64,000 nucleotides of DNA from Thermodesulfovibrionales bacterium (GCA_020062545.1 JAGUWD010000003.1:1-64000), one strand, 5' to 3'; positions 25,478-36,324 are shown, counted from the first letter of the stretch. Notes: generated by a model from the sequence alone, not told the origin. Numbers and translations are program-made.

Positions 25478-27019
25478 TCAAGACTTGCCGAGAAAATCCC
25501 TGAGCCACTTGCTTCTGGCAGGATGTTTCAGTTTTCTGATAGCCTTTACCTCTATCTGCCTTATACGTTCTCTTGTGACATCGAACTCCTGTCCCACCTC
25601 TTCGAGGGTATGGGGGCTGTCCTCTCCTATTCCGAATCTCTTTCTTATAACCATCTCTTCCTTTGGTGACAGGGTGCACAGAATCCTGTCGATATGGGCC
25701 TTTAAGTCCTCGTGGATAACTGCATCCAGTGGAGACAGGTTCCCCTTGTCCTCTATGAAATCCTTGAGCATGGTGTCCGATTCCTCGCCGATAGGGGTTT
25801 CTATGGATATCGGCTCCTTTGATATCTTTAATATGTTCTTGACCTTATCAAGGGGTATCTTCGACCGGTTTGCTATCTCCTCCGGGCCTGGCTCGACTCC
25901 CAGTTCCTGTACTAATTCCTTCGTAACTCTGTTTATCTTGTTTATATTCTCTATCATATGGACAGGTATCCTTATTGTCCTTGACTGGTCTGCTATTGCC
26001 CTGCTTATTGCCTGCCTTATCCACCATGTGGCATAGGTGCTGAACTTATACCCACGCCTGTATTCGAATTTGTCCACAGCACGCATAAGGCCTATGTTTC
26101 CCTCCTGTATCAGGTCCCCAAGACTCAGCCCTTTTCCGATGTACCTCTTGGCAATGCTTATGACCAGTCTGAGGTTCGATTCGACCAGTTGACCCTTTGC
26201 ATTGTTCACCTCGATTTCTGCTTTTTCTAGTTCGTGTACAATCTTTTTTATTTCCGATGCCCTCAGTCCGATTGTGGACTCAATGGATTTTATCTCCGTT
26301 GTTATATTCTTGATTTTTGATGAATTGTTTTTTGTCTTTTTTGCCCTGCGAAGGCTCTCATACATGGACTGGACCTGCCTGTTCATCTTTTTCAACTCTT
26401 CAGAAAATGCGTTTATAACATCGTCCCTAAGATCCAACTCCTTGACCTTCTGGAGTATCTGGTTTTTGTTTTCCAGCAGCAGCTTGCATACGGGTGCATC
26501 CCATTTTGCAGGCAAAGCCTTGCTCTCAACGCAGAAACCGCCTTCCTTCAGGAGTTTTTTCCTTTTTGTAAAAAGGGAGTTTATGGACTCGGTAATCTTC
26601 GAGAATTTTTCCTTCTCTTCCAGAATATCATCCTCGGACAGATCCTCTCCATCCTGGATGAGTTCCACAAGAGGGGCCTCGCCTTTTTCTACAAGCCTGC
26701 CCAGCGTTATCAGCTTGTTCAGGACAAAAGGGATTGTGAATATTGCACCGCATGTCTTCAATTTGCTCTCTTCTATTTTTTGTGCAATCTCTATCTCTCC
26801 GTCCTTGGTAAGGAGTGGTATGGAGCTTATCCCTTTTAAGTAAGCCCTTAGTGGGTCGTATTCCTGCTCAATAGCGCCCTTTATGGCCTCTTCTGAATAA
26901 ATGGGTTCTGTCTCCTCTAAGAACTTCTCTTCAGAAAGATTTTTATGACCTGTTTCTGCATCATGGTCGTCAAAACTATTTTCGTAGACATTAAACGGAT
27001 TATCATCAATTCTTGGCAA
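25478..27019 (-). CDS. rpoD: Primary RNA polymerase sigma factor RpoD
   Basis: A 513-residue sigma70. Region 1.2 ([21 protein letters not shown]), a non-conserved insert (about 90-230), region 2 ([22 protein letters not shown], then the -10-reading [15 protein letters not shown]), region 3 ([14 protein letters not shown]) and region 4 ([28 protein letters not shown]) are all intact. It overlaps dnaG by 14 bases, the classic macromolecular-synthesis arrangement. The N-terminal region 1.1 is short or absent, as in many non-proteobacterial sigma factors. Confidence 0.97.
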   Translation of the reverse strand: MPRIDDNPFNVYENSFDDHDAETGHKNLSEEKFLEETEPIYSEEAIKGAIEQEYDPLRAYLKGISSIPLLTKDGEIEIAQKIEESKLKTCGAIFTIPFVLNKLITLGRLVEKGEAPLVELIQDGEDLSEDDILEEKEKFSKITESINSLFTKRKKLLKEGGFCVESKALPAKWDAPVCKLLLENKNQILQKVKELDLRDDVINAFSEELKKMNRQVQSMYESLRRAKKTKNNSSKIKNITTEIKSIESTIGLRASEIKKIVHELEKAEIEVNNAKGQLVESNLRLVISIAKRYIGKGLSLGDLIQEGNIGLMRAVDKFEYRRGYKFSTYATWWIRQAISRAIADQSRTIRIPVHMIENINKINRVTKELVQELGVEPGPEEIANRSKIPLDKVKNILKISKEPISIETPIGEESDTMLKDFIEDKGNLSPLDAVIHEDLKAHIDRILCTLSPKEEMVIRKRFGIGEDSPHTLEEVGQEFDVTRERIRQIEVKAIRKLKHPARSKWLRDFLGKS

Positions 27020-28757
27020 GGTTGCCCCCTTTTAGCAATAATTTTGATTTTTGCGACAGGCTTTTCTTTTCAAAGAGCAGGGAGTTCAGAAGTTTTACAT
27101 CTCCGGCTTCGCCTGCTGATTTAATCTGCCTTTCGAGCTTTCTCAGGGCTATTGCTTTCAGGCAGCCCTCTGTAATTTCTTCAACATTGGCCTCAACATA
27201 CTCTTCATCGATTTCTGTATTTATAGAGAGCATCGTTATCAGTCTTTGTTCCTCCTCATCGCACACTGACAACAATTTTTCCATGGAAAGTCCTTTTTTT
27301 ATTTTTTCAAAGATCCCCCTGATGACAGGGTCTTCTATAATCATTGGATCGATCTTATTTGCTATGGGTGCTGCCCTGTCTGGGAATGAGAGGGCGATGG
27401 TTAAGAGCATCTGCTCCTCTCTATATATACATGGGTTTAAAATGTCTGACTTCTGATTTCTGCCCCGCTCTTGAATTTTGGCTCTTGAACCTTGATTTTT
27501 TTTGATGGCATTCAATTCTTCTCTCAATGTCAGCTCGTTTATTTTCGATCTGTCCGAAAGCTCACGGATGGTCTCATCCCTCTGGAGGGAGTCGGGGCAG
27601 GTGGCTATGATCTGCAGCATATATCGCACGGCGTCGAGTTTGCTTCTGCCCGAAACCTTCAGCAAAAACTCCACAGGCGAGATAGCCCTGCCCATATATT
27701 TCCTGAAATTCTCCTCGCCATGTTTTCTCAGGAAGGTATCCGGATCTTCGCCCTTGGGAAGTAGCAGGATCTTTACAATCATGCCTTCGGCATAACAGAG
27801 CTCAATGGATCTCTTTGTTGCGGATATTCCGGCGGAATCGCCGTCAAAAACAAGCAGTACTTTACTGGAAAACCTTTTGAGCCTTTTCAGTTGCCCTGGA
27901 GTCAATGCAGTTCCGAGAGGGGCAACTGCATTGGTAAAACCGTACTGATGGCATGAGATTACATCGAGGTAGCCCTCCACAATAATCGAATATCCCTTCT
28001 GGGTTATGGAATTTTTAGCGATGTTAAGCCCGTAGCTTGATTCGCCTTTTTTGAATATGATGCTGTCAGGAGAATTTATATATTTCGGTGCATTTTTCGA
28101 GCTGGACAGTATTCTGCCGCCAAAGGCAATTGCCCTTCCCTGGAGGTCGAATATTGGGAACATCAGCCTGTCCCTGAAAAAGTCATAGGTGCCGTGTTCA
28201 CCGAAGTTTACGAGGCCGGATGCCTTTATGTGCTCTGTGGCAAATCCTTTGACCCTCAGGTGATTGAAAAGCGCATCATTTCCATCATATTTGGCATTCT
28301 TAGTATAACCGATGGAGAACTTCTCTATGGTTTCGCTGTTGAGCCCTCTTTCATTCAGATATGAGATAGCCTGTTTAGAAATCTTTAAATTATTCTGAAA
28401 AAAAATAAGCGCCTCTTTCTGAATTGCAAATAAATTTTCCTTAAATCCGCTTTTGACTTCTAAATTCCGGCTTTTATTTTCTAATTTTATCCCTGCCTTT
28501 TGAGAAAGATAGGACAATGCCTCATGAAATGTCATGTTTTCGTAATTCATAACAAATGCAAAGATATCTCCTCCCTTGTGGCAGCCGAAACAGTGAAATA
28601 TCTGTTTCGAAGGGTTTACCATGAAAGAAGGGGTTTTCTCTGAATGGAACGGACACAGACCTTTATAATTCTGGCCTGCCCGTTTGAGTTCCACATGCTC
28701 GGCTATCAGGTCGATTATATCGATTCTTGCCTTTATATCTTCGACTATAGAGTTCAT
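27006..28757 (-). CDS. dnaG: DNA primase DnaG
   Basis: A 583-residue primase. The zinc-binding domain is at the N-terminus ([11 protein letters not shown] ... [12 protein letters not shown]). The catalytic core contains SYGLNIAK, the acidic TOPRIM motif [10 protein letters not shown] and [10 protein letters not shown]. The C-terminal helicase-binding domain follows. Two linkers look repeat-derived: residues about 420-440 (array at 27445-27495) and, less clearly, residues about 92-108. DnaG lays the RNA primers for replication. Upstream lies the NIF3 gene, downstream rpoD. The first codon lies just inside a large array of TTGAGTTA units, so the promoter or ribosome site is repeat-modified. Confidence 0.97.
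   Translation of the reverse strand: MNSIVEDIKARIDIIDLIAEHVELKRAGQNYKGLCPFHSEKTPSFMVNPSKQIFHCFGCHKGGDIFAFVMNYENMTFHEALSYLSQKAGIKLENKSRNLEVKSGFKENLFAIQKEALIFFQNNLKISKQAISYLNERGLNSETIEKFSIGYTKNAKYDGNDALFNHLRVKGFATEHIKASGLVNFGEHGTYDFFRDRLMFPIFDLQGRAIAFGGRILSSSKNAPKYINSPDSIIFKKGESSYGLNIAKNSITQKGYSIIVEGYLDVISCHQYGFTNAVAPLGTALTPGQLKRLKRFSSKVLLVFDGDSAGISATKRSIELCYAEGMIVKILLLPKGEDPDTFLRKHGEENFRKYMGRAISPVEFLLKVSGRSKLDAVRYMLQIIATCPDSLQRDETIRELSDRSKINELTLREELNAIKKNQGSRAKIQERGRNQKSDILNPCIYREEQMLLTIALSFPDRAAPIANKIDPMIIEDPVIRGIFEKIKKGLSMEKLLSVCDEEEQRLITMLSINTEIDEEYVEANVEEITEGCLKAIALRKLERQIKSAGEAGDVKLLNSLLFEKKSLSQKSKLLLKGGNLAKN
27445..27495. repeat. Short-unit array inside dnaG
   Basis: Heptamers TCTGACT, TCTGATT, TCTGCCC (27445-27465), then CTCTTGAA twice (27468-27475, 27482-27489) with related filler. 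It lies in the linker between the primase core and the helicase-binding domain. Confidence 0.6.
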
Positions 28758-28764
28758 TAGTTTC

Positions 28765-28850
28765 TTGAGTTATTGAGTTTCTTGAGTTATTGAGTTATTG
28801 AGTTAAAACCCAATAAACTCAATAAACACAACACAATAAACTCTATAAAC
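28765..28850. repeat. Mirrored octamer/nonamer array between the NIF3 and dnaG genes
   Basis: Five TTGAGTTA-type units on the left (28765-28805, one lengthened to TTGAGTTTC), then AATAAACTC, AATAAACAC and relatives on the right (28812-28850). The arms are reverse complements and could form a hairpin. The NIF3 stop codon (28843-28845, minus strand) lies in the right arm. Confidence 0.8.
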
Positions 28851-29799
28851 GTTTTATCCTTCTAAAGCCCGAGCAATCGAGGATTTCTAATTTCTCATCC
28901 CTGGTTATATTGTCAAGGAGGAGGTTCAATCCCAGATTGTCACTGGCTATATGCCCGGCTATCACTACATTGACATGGTTCTTTTCTGCCTCTTTTCTGT
29001 GTTCTTCGCTGAGATGCATGGCAACGATGGTATTTATACCGCTTAGAGAAAGGCTCTGGAATATCTCTTTTGATCCCTCCGTGCCTCCTGTCATATCCAC
29101 AAATATCTTTCCTGCCTTTCTGTTCTTTGCCCCCAACAGTATCTTCGGCCCTGCATTGTTCTTTTCCGCCTCTTTGTATTCGGGTATTTCCCGCAAAAGG
29201 TCGATCACATCATCAACCGTGTAGGGCTTTTTGTCGTCAAATTTCTTCTGTAAATATGAGGCCACCATATTATCCGCAGGTGTGTGCAGACAGACAAATG
29301 GTATATTCAGGAGCTTTGCAGCATCAACGGCCCGCGTATGGTTTACCGGCATCAGTTTACGCTCCACCTCTTTTATTCTTTCCTCCATAAGGCCTTCTGC
29401 GATATTTATGGGAACGCCGAACCTGTTCAGTATGTCCGACTGCATATACATGACGGCATAGAGGTTTGCATATGCCCTGCCTTCCGGATGGTGGGAAACC
29501 AGGAGGTCAACCGGGATATTTCTGTTTTTCAATGTCTCTGAGAGGAGCACCTCGCCCACCTCTATGTCTATTCCAACAAGTATGGTTTTGACATCTTCGT
29601 TGCCGGTGCCGTAAAGTATCCTCGAATCAGGGTATGGATTCTCAAGCCCCTCCATATCGAAGGTCTCTTTTTCCTTAGGCTTGAGGTTTTCGTAATCCTT
29701 TTTCCTGCGCTCCAATTCCTTTAGTACAAAGTCTTTTCCTCTCGGATCATTGTCGATGCCTGTGGATATCGCCTTTTTGTAAAATTCGGACAGTTTCAT
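28843..29799 (-). CDS. NIF3/DUF34-family protein
   Basis: A 318-residue protein resembling the NIF3 (NGG1p-interacting factor) family of metal-binding proteins. Visible metal-site candidates are LVSHHPEG (about 103-110), CLHTPADN (about 169-176), and the late AGHIASDN (about 281-288). A GGTEGSKE segment fits the fold. The N-terminal 60 residues are an added helical region. The biochemical role of NIF3 proteins is not settled. It sits inside the rpsU-yqeY-dnaG-rpoD cluster, where NIF3-like genes often occur. The last codon and stop come from a repeat arm. Confidence 0.7.
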   Translation of the reverse strand: MKLSEFYKKAISTGIDNDPRGKDFVLKELERRKKDYENLKPKEKETFDMEGLENPYPDSRILYGTGNEDVKTILVGIDIEVGEVLLSETLKNRNIPVDLLVSHHPEGRAYANLYAVMYMQSDILNRFGVPINIAEGLMEERIKEVERKLMPVNHTRAVDAAKLLNIPFVCLHTPADNMVASYLQKKFDDKKPYTVDDVIDLLREIPEYKEAEKNNAGPKILLGAKNRKAGKIFVDMTGGTEGSKEIFQSLSLSGINTIVAMHLSEEHRKEAEKNHVNVVIAGHIASDNLGLNLLLDNITRDEKLEILDCSGFRRIKRL

Positions 29800-29808
29800 G
29801 ATTTTACC

Positions 29809-30282
29809 TCATTTACTACTCAAAAGTTCCCTGACCCTCTCACTGACGACCCTTCCGTCAGCTGCCCCTTTTGTTTTAGGTGTGACTATCTTCATGACCT
29901 TTCCCATATCGCTCGGCGATGATGCATTGCATTCCTTTATAGCCGAACGTATTATTTCGTCTATCTCTTGTAACGAGAGCTGTTTGGGGAGGTATGATTG
30001 GACAATCTCCAGCTCTTTTTTCTCCTTTTCGGCAAGGTCTGTTCTGCCTGCTGATGCAAACTGCTCTATGGATTCTCTTCTCTGCTTTGCCATGGATGAC
30101 AGGACAGAAAGGATATCACTGTCTGTCAGGGTTCCCATTTTTTCTATGGATTTATTTTTTAAAGAGGCCTTGATCATGCGGATGACCGATACCTTCAGTT
30201 CATCCCTTGACTTCAAGGCCTCCTTGAGTTCTGCATCGAGTTTCTCGATGGTACTGGCGGTAGTGCTGACAGGGACGGACAT
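29809..30282 (-). CDS. yqeY: GatB/YqeY-domain protein
   Basis: A 157-residue protein; ATG 30282 is chosen because GGCGAGGT lies 4 bases upstream and the family starts here (a longer frame would run through rpsU). It is helical, with the YqeY signature YLPKQLSLQEIDEIIRSAI and the C-terminal MGKVMKIVTPKTKGAADGRVVSE. YqeY resembles the tail domain of GatB, which binds tRNA, and is usually encoded beside rpsU and dnaG, as here. Its exact function is not known. It begins 2 bases after the rpsU stop. Confidence 0.92.
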   Translation of the reverse strand: MSVPVSTTASTIEKLDAELKEALKSRDELKVSVIRMIKASLKNKSIEKMGTLTDSDILSVLSSMAKQRRESIEQFASAGRTDLAEKEKKELEIVQSYLPKQLSLQEIDEIIRSAIKECNASSPSDMGKVMKIVTPKTKGAADGRVVSERVRELLSSK

Positions 30283-30284
30283 TT

Positions 30285-30491
30285 TTACCTCGCCGGCCTT
30301 GCTGAGAATGTTCTTCTTTTCGCAGCCTTTTTGCGGGCAGCTATGATCTTCTTCTTTTTCTTGACGCTCGGCTTGTCGTAATGCTCTCTCTTTTTGATCT
30401 CCGAGAGTATGCCTTCTCTCTCGCACTGTTTCTTGAAGTGCTTGAGAGCAGACTCAAAAGATTCTGTATCTCTTACTTTTACTGAGGGCAC
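30285..30491 (-). CDS. rpsU: Ribosomal protein S21
   Basis: A 68-residue basic protein starting with GTG, with AGAGGGGTG as ribosome site. The sequence fits bS21 ([18 protein letters not shown], then a Lys/Arg-rich tail with [17 protein letters not shown]). It is part of the small ribosomal subunit near the mRNA exit platform. As the first gene of the macromolecular synthesis cluster it ties ribosome, primase and sigma factor supply together. Confidence 0.96.
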   Translation of the reverse strand: MPSVKVRDTESFESALKHFKKQCEREGILSEIKKREHYDKPSVKKKKKIIAARKKAAKRRTFSARPAR

Positions 30492-30571
30492 TTATAAATC
30501 ACCCCTCTCTATATTGGAATTTTTGCAGATAATTTAACAATTTGGCGAATTTCCTGTCAAGAAAATAACAG

Positions 30572-30649
30572 GTGGCGCGCCCAGGAGGATTCGAACCCCC
30601 GACCTGCGGATTCGTAGTCCGACGCTCTATCCAGCTGAGCTATGGGCGC
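30572..30649 (-). tRNA. tRNA-Arg (ACG)
   Basis: A complete cloverleaf on the minus strand with acceptor GCGCCCA/TGGGCGC, D-arm AGCTCAGCTGGATAGAGC, anticodon loop CTACGAA (anticodon ACG, A34 expected to be deaminated to inosine), T-arm with GGTTCGAATCC, and encoded CCA end. Confidence 0.95.
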
Positions 30650-30753
30650 ACATTTGGATTCTATCAGTAATTCAAAGGTTTTATCAACTTACTAAATTTA
30701 CATGATATTTACAGAAAATATTCTTAAACTATTTTATACCTAATTTGAGCGAC

Positions 30754-30922
30754 TCTGTAAGACAGGCACTGCTGCAAGACTTTAAGAAGTGCTGGTTCAA
30801 GTGCAGTTGATAGATAATAGATGCATTACCCATAAAGTATCCACTAATGGGTGATGACGGTACAAGATAGAAGTTTTACAAGTGCGGAGTTTCAAGTCTT
30901 TCCGCAGCACCTGTCTTACAGA
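30754..30922. repeat. 169-bp palindromic element with 29-bp arms
   Basis: The 29-base arm at 30754-30782 (starting TCTGTAAGACAGG) matches the reverse complement of 30894-30922 at 25 of 29 positions. Inside are ATTACCCAT/ATGGGTGAT (30825-30833, 30847-30855) and TGCGGA/TCCGCA stems. No ORF. It fills the 329-bp gap before the hybrid kinase gene; the rest of that gap is AT-rich and shows only a possible -10 box. Confidence 0.7.
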
Positions 30923-30961
30923 ATGTACTGATTATGAGCATAAGAATTGTTCAATTTGGGT

Positions 30962-30967
30962 TATAAT
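30962..30967 (+). promoter_or_regulatory. Possible -10 box of the hybrid kinase gene
   Basis: A perfect TATAAT, 11 bases before the ATG at 30979, without a clear -35 box and without a ribosome site. Confidence 0.35.
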
Positions 30968-30978
30968 TAACTGCCATT

Positions 30979-33330
30979 ATGTATCAAATGATGGATTTCA
31001 TATACCGGTGGTTTCAAAATAACATGGATATCGTGTTTTTTATCTACGGCATGGCCTTTTTTGTGATGGGGATCAGCATTTTGATCCAGCCGAAAAAGGG
31101 GAGTGCATTCAGGATTGCGGATATTTTATGGCTCTTATCAGGGGTTGGTCTTATACACGGGATAAATGAATGGCTGGATATGTGGGTCATAATCAAAGGC
31201 AGGAGCGAATTGCTCGATTTAATCAGGTGGTTCTGCCTCGTTGCTTCCTTTATTTTCCTGTTCGAATTTGGCAGGAGGCTTTTTATAACAAATATTTATG
31301 CAGGTTCTCCAAAATGGAAAAAAGAGATTGCAAGGTATATCGGCTGGTGGCTGTTGCTGTGTATAGGGATTTTAGTCTTTATCTTCGGCATTATATCGCA
31401 TGACTTCTGGAAAGTGGGGAGTATCTGGGCACGATACCTTTTTGGTTTTTCTGGCGCGCTTTTAACAGGATTCGGTTTTTTAGCTTATTACCGTCATGAG
31501 AGAGACTCATTGAAACCGCTTGGTGTAGAAAGGTATTTTATGTGGGCTGGTTTATCCTTTCTCATGTATGGTTTTTTAAGCGGATTGATTGTTCCCAGAG
31601 GCGACTTTTTCCCTTCGAACTTGCTTAATGTAGATTCCTTTTTTTCAGCAGTGCATATCCCTGTTCAGGTTTTCAGGGCCGGCATGGCATTGGTAGCTGC
31701 TTTTTCCATTTGGGGGATGTTGGGGATATTTACATGGGAGACAAAAAACAAACTCCTCAATGCATTAGAAAAGGAGATGGAATCGAAAAGGATACTTTCG
31801 AAGACAAACGAACTATTCGAAAAGGTTTTTTCCTCAATGCATCTCATGATCACTTACATGGACAGGGACTTCAACTTCATACGCGTAAATCAGGCTTATG
31901 CAGATGCTGACAAACGAACTCCTGATTTTTTTGTTGGCAAGAATCACTTTGATTTGTATCCAAACGAGGAGAACAAGGCTATTTTCCGTGAAGTAGTGGA
32001 AACAGGCAAACCATACTTTGCTTATGAGAAGCCTTTTGAATATGCCGGGCATCCCGAGCGTGGAATAACATATTGGGATTGGAGTCTGCAGCCTGTAAAG
32101 GAAACTGACGGGACCGTAAGTGGTCTGATATTGATACTGCTTGATGTAACCGACAGAAAACAGGCAGAAGATGAGAGTGCCATTCTCAAGGCTCAGCTCG
32201 GTCAGGCACAGAAGATGGAGGCAATCGGCCGGCTTGCCGGCGGCATTGCCCATGACTTCAACAATCTCCTCACAGCAATAATAGGATACGGAAGCCTTTT
32301 AAAGATAAATATGGCTAAAGATGATCCGATGGTGGCTTATGTCGAACAGATACTCTCTTCATCTGAAAAAGCAGCCAATCTCACCCGGCAACTCCTTGCG
32401 TTCAGCAGAAAACAGATAATCAGCCCAAGGCCTGTAAATTTAAACGAAGTTATAAAGGGGGCAGAAAAGCTTCTGTTAAGACTCATTGGAGAGGATATAG
32501 AATTTAAGACCATACTTGCCGATAAAGACCTTACAGTAATGGCAGACAGCGGCCAGATAGAACAGGTATTGATGAACCTCGCAACTAATGCAAGGGACGC
32601 CATGCCTCGTGGTGGACTTTTGACCATCGAAACTGAGCTTGTGGAATTGGATAAGGAATACATGAAGACACATGCTGTCGAGGCTCCGGGCATATATGCC
32701 AGAATCTCGGTTACCGATACAGGCATAGGAATGGATGAAAAGACAAGGGAAAGAATATTTGAGCCCTTCTTTACGACAAAGGAAATGGGGAGAGGCACGG
32801 GACTCGGACTCGCAATAGTATACGGAATAATCAAACAGCATAATGGATACATAAATGTCTACAGCGAACCAGGCAAAGGCACTACATTCAGGATATATAT
32901 TCCTTTAATAAAGCCTGAATTTAAAGAAGCCGAGTCGATAGTTCTTCCTGCACCAAAGGGAGGTACAGAGACTATACTGACTGCGGAAGATGACGCAGAG
33001 GTCAGAAGGCTCACAAAAGAAGTGCTCGAGAATTTTGGTTACAAGATCATCGAGGCAGTGAATGGAGCGGATGCAATAAATAAATTCATAGAGAATAAAG
33101 ACAGGATTCAACTCCTTCTGTTCGACCTGATAATGCCCAAGAAGAACGGCAAGGAGGCATATGAAGAAATAAGAAAGGTAATGCCCGATATTAAAGTGCT
33201 TTTTACAAGCGGTTATACGGCGGATATCATCCATGAAAAGGGTATTTTAGAGGAAGGAATAAACTTCATACCAAAGCCTGTTTCACCGGATGACCTTTTA
33301 AGAAAGATAAGGGAAGTGCTGGACAATTAA
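30979..33330 (+). CDS. Membrane-bound hybrid histidine kinase
   Basis: A 783-residue protein. The N-terminal 265 residues hold about seven hydrophobic segments and no extracytoplasmic domain, suggesting a membrane-embedded sensor. A PAS domain follows (about 285-395, MHLMITYMDRDFNFIRVN), then HisKA of the HDFNNLL type (GGIAHDFNNLLTAIIG), HATPase_c (DTGIGMD, GTGLGLA) and a C-terminal receiver (EDDAEVRRL, LLLFDLIMPKKNG, IPKPVSPDD). There is no HPt domain or DNA-binding regulator beside it. The nitroreductase gene follows 15 bases later and may share the transcript. Confidence 0.92.
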   Translation: MYQMMDFIYRWFQNNMDIVFFIYGMAFFVMGISILIQPKKGSAFRIADILWLLSGVGLIHGINEWLDMWVIIKGRSELLDLIRWFCLVASFIFLFEFGRRLFITNIYAGSPKWKKEIARYIGWWLLLCIGILVFIFGIISHDFWKVGSIWARYLFGFSGALLTGFGFLAYYRHERDSLKPLGVERYFMWAGLSFLMYGFLSGLIVPRGDFFPSNLLNVDSFFSAVHIPVQVFRAGMALVAAFSIWGMLGIFTWETKNKLLNALEKEMESKRILSKTNELFEKVFSSMHLMITYMDRDFNFIRVNQAYADADKRTPDFFVGKNHFDLYPNEENKAIFREVVETGKPYFAYEKPFEYAGHPERGITYWDWSLQPVKETDGTVSGLILILLDVTDRKQAEDESAILKAQLGQAQKMEAIGRLAGGIAHDFNNLLTAIIGYGSLLKINMAKDDPMVAYVEQILSSSEKAANLTRQLLAFSRKQIISPRPVNLNEVIKGAEKLLLRLIGEDIEFKTILADKDLTVMADSGQIEQVLMNLATNARDAMPRGGLLTIETELVELDKEYMKTHAVEAPGIYARISVTDTGIGMDEKTRERIFEPFFTTKEMGRGTGLGLAIVYGIIKQHNGYINVYSEPGKGTTFRIYIPLIKPEFKEAESIVLPAPKGGTETILTAEDDAEVRRLTKEVLENFGYKIIEAVNGADAINKFIENKDRIQLLLFDLIMPKKNGKEAYEEIRKVMPDIKVLFTSGYTADIIHEKGILEEGINFIPKPVSPDDLLRKIREVLDN

Positions 33331-33345
33331 AATGCAGGAGGTGTT

Positions 33346-33861
33346 ATGGACACTGTATTGAAAATCATAAAAGAGAGGCGCAGCATCAGGAACTTTCAGA
33401 AAAAGGATGTCCCCGAGGAAATAATCAAAAAATTGATAGATGCACTCATATGGGCGCCCAGCGCGGGAAATCTTCAGTCGAGAAAGTTCTATTTTGTCAG
33501 AGATGAAAAGACAAAGCATGATATTGCTGTTGCTGCACTCAACCAGAATTTCATTGCAGAAGCGCCGCTCGTTGTTATTGGATGCACTGACAGGAGGATC
33601 GAGAATCGGTACGGAGATAGGGGGGTCCATCTTTACTCGATTCAGGATGTGGCATGCAGTATCATGAATATGATGCTCACTGTATGGGAAAACGGGCTCG
33701 GCAGTGTATGGGTCGGTGCATTCAAAGAGAGCGATGTGTTTGAGATACTTGATATGCCGAATAATTTAAGGCCTGTTGCAATTGTTCCTGTAGGCTATCC
33801 TTTGAGGATACCTTCTGCACCGCCGAGGGTATCTGCAAAAGAGGCAGTGGAGTTTAAGTGA
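33346..33861 (+). CDS. Nitroreductase-family flavoprotein
   Basis: A 171-residue protein with an AGGAGGTG ribosome site. The FMN-binding start IIKERRSIRNFQ, the segment APSAGNLQSRKFYFV and the later SIQDVACSIMNMMLTVWENGLGSVWVGAF are hallmarks of the short nitroreductase family. It should use NAD(P)H and FMN to reduce an unknown substrate. It follows the hybrid kinase closely. Its last 67 bases overlap the convergent rluD gene, a long coding overlap. Confidence 0.9.
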   Translation: MDTVLKIIKERRSIRNFQKKDVPEEIIKKLIDALIWAPSAGNLQSRKFYFVRDEKTKHDIAVAALNQNFIAEAPLVVIGCTDRRIENRYGDRGVHLYSIQDVACSIMNMMLTVWENGLGSVWVGAFKESDVFEILDMPNNLRPVAIVPVGYPLRIPSAPPRVSAKEAVEFK

Positions 33862-34793
33862 CGGATACACTCCTCCATATCCTCCGGTATAGGGCTTGAA
33901 AACTCAATGTATTCTTTTTTAACAGGATGGATGAATCCGAGTGTCTCTGCATGGAGCATCTGTCGGGGAAAGACAATTTTTTTTCTATTTATCTCAATTG
34001 TTGTCTTTTTGCCATAGGTTTTATCCCCGAGCACAGGATGTCCTATTGCTGAGAAATGAACCCTTATCTGATGGGTCCTTCCTGTGCCGAGTTTTGCCTC
34101 AATGAGTGTTGCAGCGCCGAATCTCTCTATTACCTTCCATCTGGTAACAGCCTCTTTCCCTTTCTTTGTTCTTGTTGACATCTTTTTTCTGTCAGAGATA
34201 GCACGACCTATATCCATTGCAATTTCTCCAGAATCCTCTTTCATATTTCCGTAAACGAGCGCTATATATTTTCTATTGATTGTCCTTTTTTTGAACTGCT
34301 CTACGAGGTCGTAATATGCCTTATCATCGAGGGCGACAACCATTACTCCTGACGTATCCTTATCAAGTCTGTGAACTATACCCGGACGCAGAGGACTTCC
34401 GACAGTTGCCAGCTTCTTGCAATGATAGGCAAGTGCATTAACTAAAGTGCCTCTGTTATGCCCTGCTGCGGGATATACGACCATGCCTGGTGGTTTGTCG
34501 ACTACAATGAGATATTCGTCCATGTAAAGTATTTTGATCGGAATATGTTCGGGTATAAGGACTTCTTTTTCTTCTTCAGGTTTGTGGATTGTAATTACAT
34601 CGTTTGTCTTTACTTTGTAGTTTTGACTTTCTATTTTGTTATTCACAAGGACGAGGCCTTCTTTTATGAGCCTTTGAACCTGTGAACGGGTAATGCCTGT
34701 TTTCTCGGATACAAAGACATCGAGCCTTTTTGGAATGTCTGATTGCAGGACAATAGTCAGTTTGTGTTCTGTCTTCTGTGTTTTGTCTGTCAT
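33795..34793 (-). CDS. rluD: RluD-family 23S rRNA pseudouridine synthase
   Basis: A 332-residue protein with an S4 RNA-binding domain (about 18-80, [24 protein letters not shown]) and a catalytic RluA/RluD domain with [16 protein letters not shown] (catalytic Asp) and the later GRTHQIRVH. It should make pseudouridines in helix 69 of 23S rRNA. The first 12 residues ([12 protein letters not shown]) come from heptamer units at 34760-34794 and probably replaced the original N-terminus. The start codon itself lies in the last unit. Confidence 0.92.
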   Translation of the reverse strand: MTDKTQKTEHKLTIVLQSDIPKRLDVFVSEKTGITRSQVQRLIKEGLVLVNNKIESQNYKVKTNDVITIHKPEEEKEVLIPEHIPIKILYMDEYLIVVDKPPGMVVYPAAGHNRGTLVNALAYHCKKLATVGSPLRPGIVHRLDKDTSGVMVVALDDKAYYDLVEQFKKRTINRKYIALVYGNMKEDSGEIAMDIGRAISDRKKMSTRTKKGKEAVTRWKVIERFGAATLIEAKLGTGRTHQIRVHFSAIGHPVLGDKTYGKKTTIEINRKKIVFPRQMLHAETLGFIHPVKKEYIEFSSPIPEDMEECIRHLNSTASFADTLGGAEGILKG

Positions 34794-34794
34794 T
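34760..34794. repeat. Five heptamers at the rluD start
   Basis: GTTTGTG, TTCTGTC, TTCTGTG, TTTTGTC, TGTCATT in register on the plus strand; the rluD start codon (34791-34793, minus strand) is inside the last unit. Confidence 0.7.
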
Positions 34795-34857
34795 GCCTTG
34801 CAAATATTATATCAGAGTGTGATAGAATTACCAGTTAGCAATATTGGGAGGAACACC

Positions 34858-36324
34858 TTGAAGCTCAATGAATTAACTATTTCTGAACTAAGAAGGTTTC
34901 TTGATAACAGGGAAATAAAGCCCCGGGAAGTCCTTGACGATATTCATGGCCGTATCGATGCAGTAGAGGATAAAGTAAAATCTTATATTACAATAACAAA
35001 AGATGCTGCCTATGAAATGGCTAAGGATGCAGAGCAGGCAATCCTTGACAATAAGGCATCCCTTCTGACAGGAATACCTGTTGCAGTGAAAGACAACATG
35101 TGCACAAAGGATATACTGACCACATGTGCATCAAAGATACTCCATAATTTCAAGCCTCCCTATGAAAGCACAGTAACAACAAGATTGAAAGAACAGGGAT
35201 ATATCCTCACAGGAAAGACGAATCTCGATGAGTTTGCAATGGGGTCTTCTACTGAGAACTCCGGGTTTCATACAACAAGAAATCCGTGGGATCTGGAGCG
35301 TGTTCCGGGCGGAAGCAGCGGAGGCTCTGCAGCATCAGTTGCTGCTGATGAATGTATTGCAGCACTCGGCTCTGATACAGGAGGTTCAATAAGGCAGCCT
35401 GCTTCACTCTGCGGAGTTGTCGGTTTGAAGCCAACTTATGGCAGGGTTTCGAGATTCGGGCTTGTCGCCTTTGCATCATCTCTTGACCAGATAGGGCCTA
35501 TTACAAAGAATGTTACTGACGCTGCAATAATGCTCAATGCCATAGCAGGACATGATCCAAAAGACTCGACATCCGCACCAATTGATGTCCCAGACTTTAC
35601 AGAGGTGCTCGGTCAGGAAATAAAAGGGTTAAAAATTGGTATTCCAAAGGAATACTTTATCGAAGGAATGGATAAAGATGTCGAAGACTCTGTGCGTTCT
35701 GCAATAAAGAAACTCGAATCCCTTGGTGCAATTCCTGTTGAAATCTCTCTGCCGCATACAGGATATGCAGTTGCCACTTACTATATACTCGCCACATCAG
35801 AGGCATCCTCAAACCTTGCGAGATACGATGGCGTTAAATATGGGTTCAGGTCATCCAGCCAATCAGGCAAAGAAGACCTGCTCGAAATGTACATGAATAC
35901 AAGGTCTCAGGGATTTGGCACAGAGGTAAAGAGAAGGATAATGCTCGGCACATATGCTTTATCTGCTGGCTATTATGAGGCTTATTATAAGAAGGGGCAG
36001 CAGGTGAGGACATTGATAAAGCAGGATTTTGACAATGCATTCAAAGATGTGGATGTGATTGTTACGCCTACTTCGCCTTCTGCTGCATTCAAGATTGGCG
36101 AGAAGGCAACAGATCCTCTCCAGATGTATCTTTCGGACATATTTACCATATCGGTGAACCTCGCAGGCGTGCCTGCCATTTCCATTCCATGCGGTTTTAC
36201 AAAGGACAACCTGCCGGTTGGTTTGCAGATTATAGGCAGACATTTTGACGAAGAATCAATATTCAAGCTTGCCTATGCCTATGAGCAGAGCACAGAATGG
36301 CATTTGAGGAGACCGTCTCTATGA
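34858..36324 (+). CDS. gatA: Glu/Asp-tRNA amidotransferase subunit A
   Basis: A 488-residue amidase. TTG 34858 is chosen: GGGAGG lies 6 bases upstream and the product then begins [14 protein letters not shown], the usual GatA start; a longer frame from 34693 would be unusual. The amidase signature is complete: catalytic Lys in [10 protein letters not shown] and the Ser-rich [14 protein letters not shown] with [12 protein letters not shown]. It supplies ammonia from glutamine to GatB for amidating Glu-tRNA(Gln) or Asp-tRNA(Asn). gatB overlaps its stop. gatC is not in the window. Confidence 0.96.
   Translation: MKLNELTISELRRFLDNREIKPREVLDDIHGRIDAVEDKVKSYITITKDAAYEMAKDAEQAILDNKASLLTGIPVAVKDNMCTKDILTTCASKILHNFKPPYESTVTTRLKEQGYILTGKTNLDEFAMGSSTENSGFHTTRNPWDLERVPGGSSGGSAASVAADECIAALGSDTGGSIRQPASLCGVVGLKPTYGRVSRFGLVAFASSLDQIGPITKNVTDAAIMLNAIAGHDPKDSTSAPIDVPDFTEVLGQEIKGLKIGIPKEYFIEGMDKDVEDSVRSAIKKLESLGAIPVEISLPHTGYAVATYYILATSEASSNLARYDGVKYGFRSSSQSGKEDLLEMYMNTRSQGFGTEVKRRIMLGTYALSAGYYEAYYKKGQQVRTLIKQDFDNAFKDVDVIVTPTSPSAAFKIGEKATDPLQMYLSDIFTISVNLAGVPAISIPCGFTKDNLPVGLQIIGRHFDEESIFKLAYAYEQSTEWHLRRPSL

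Noticed and set aside
28445-28490. Possible second array in dnaG
   Set aside because: Some CTTTTGACTTCTAA-like periodicity is visible but units are too irregular to claim.
30283-30426. N-terminal extension of the YqeY protein
   Set aside because: It is rpsU read in another frame; the internal ATG 30282 has a proper ribosome site and family start.
30754-30922. Palindrome as an integron attC site
   Set aside because: No GTTRRRY/RYYYAAC core sites and no integron integrase nearby.
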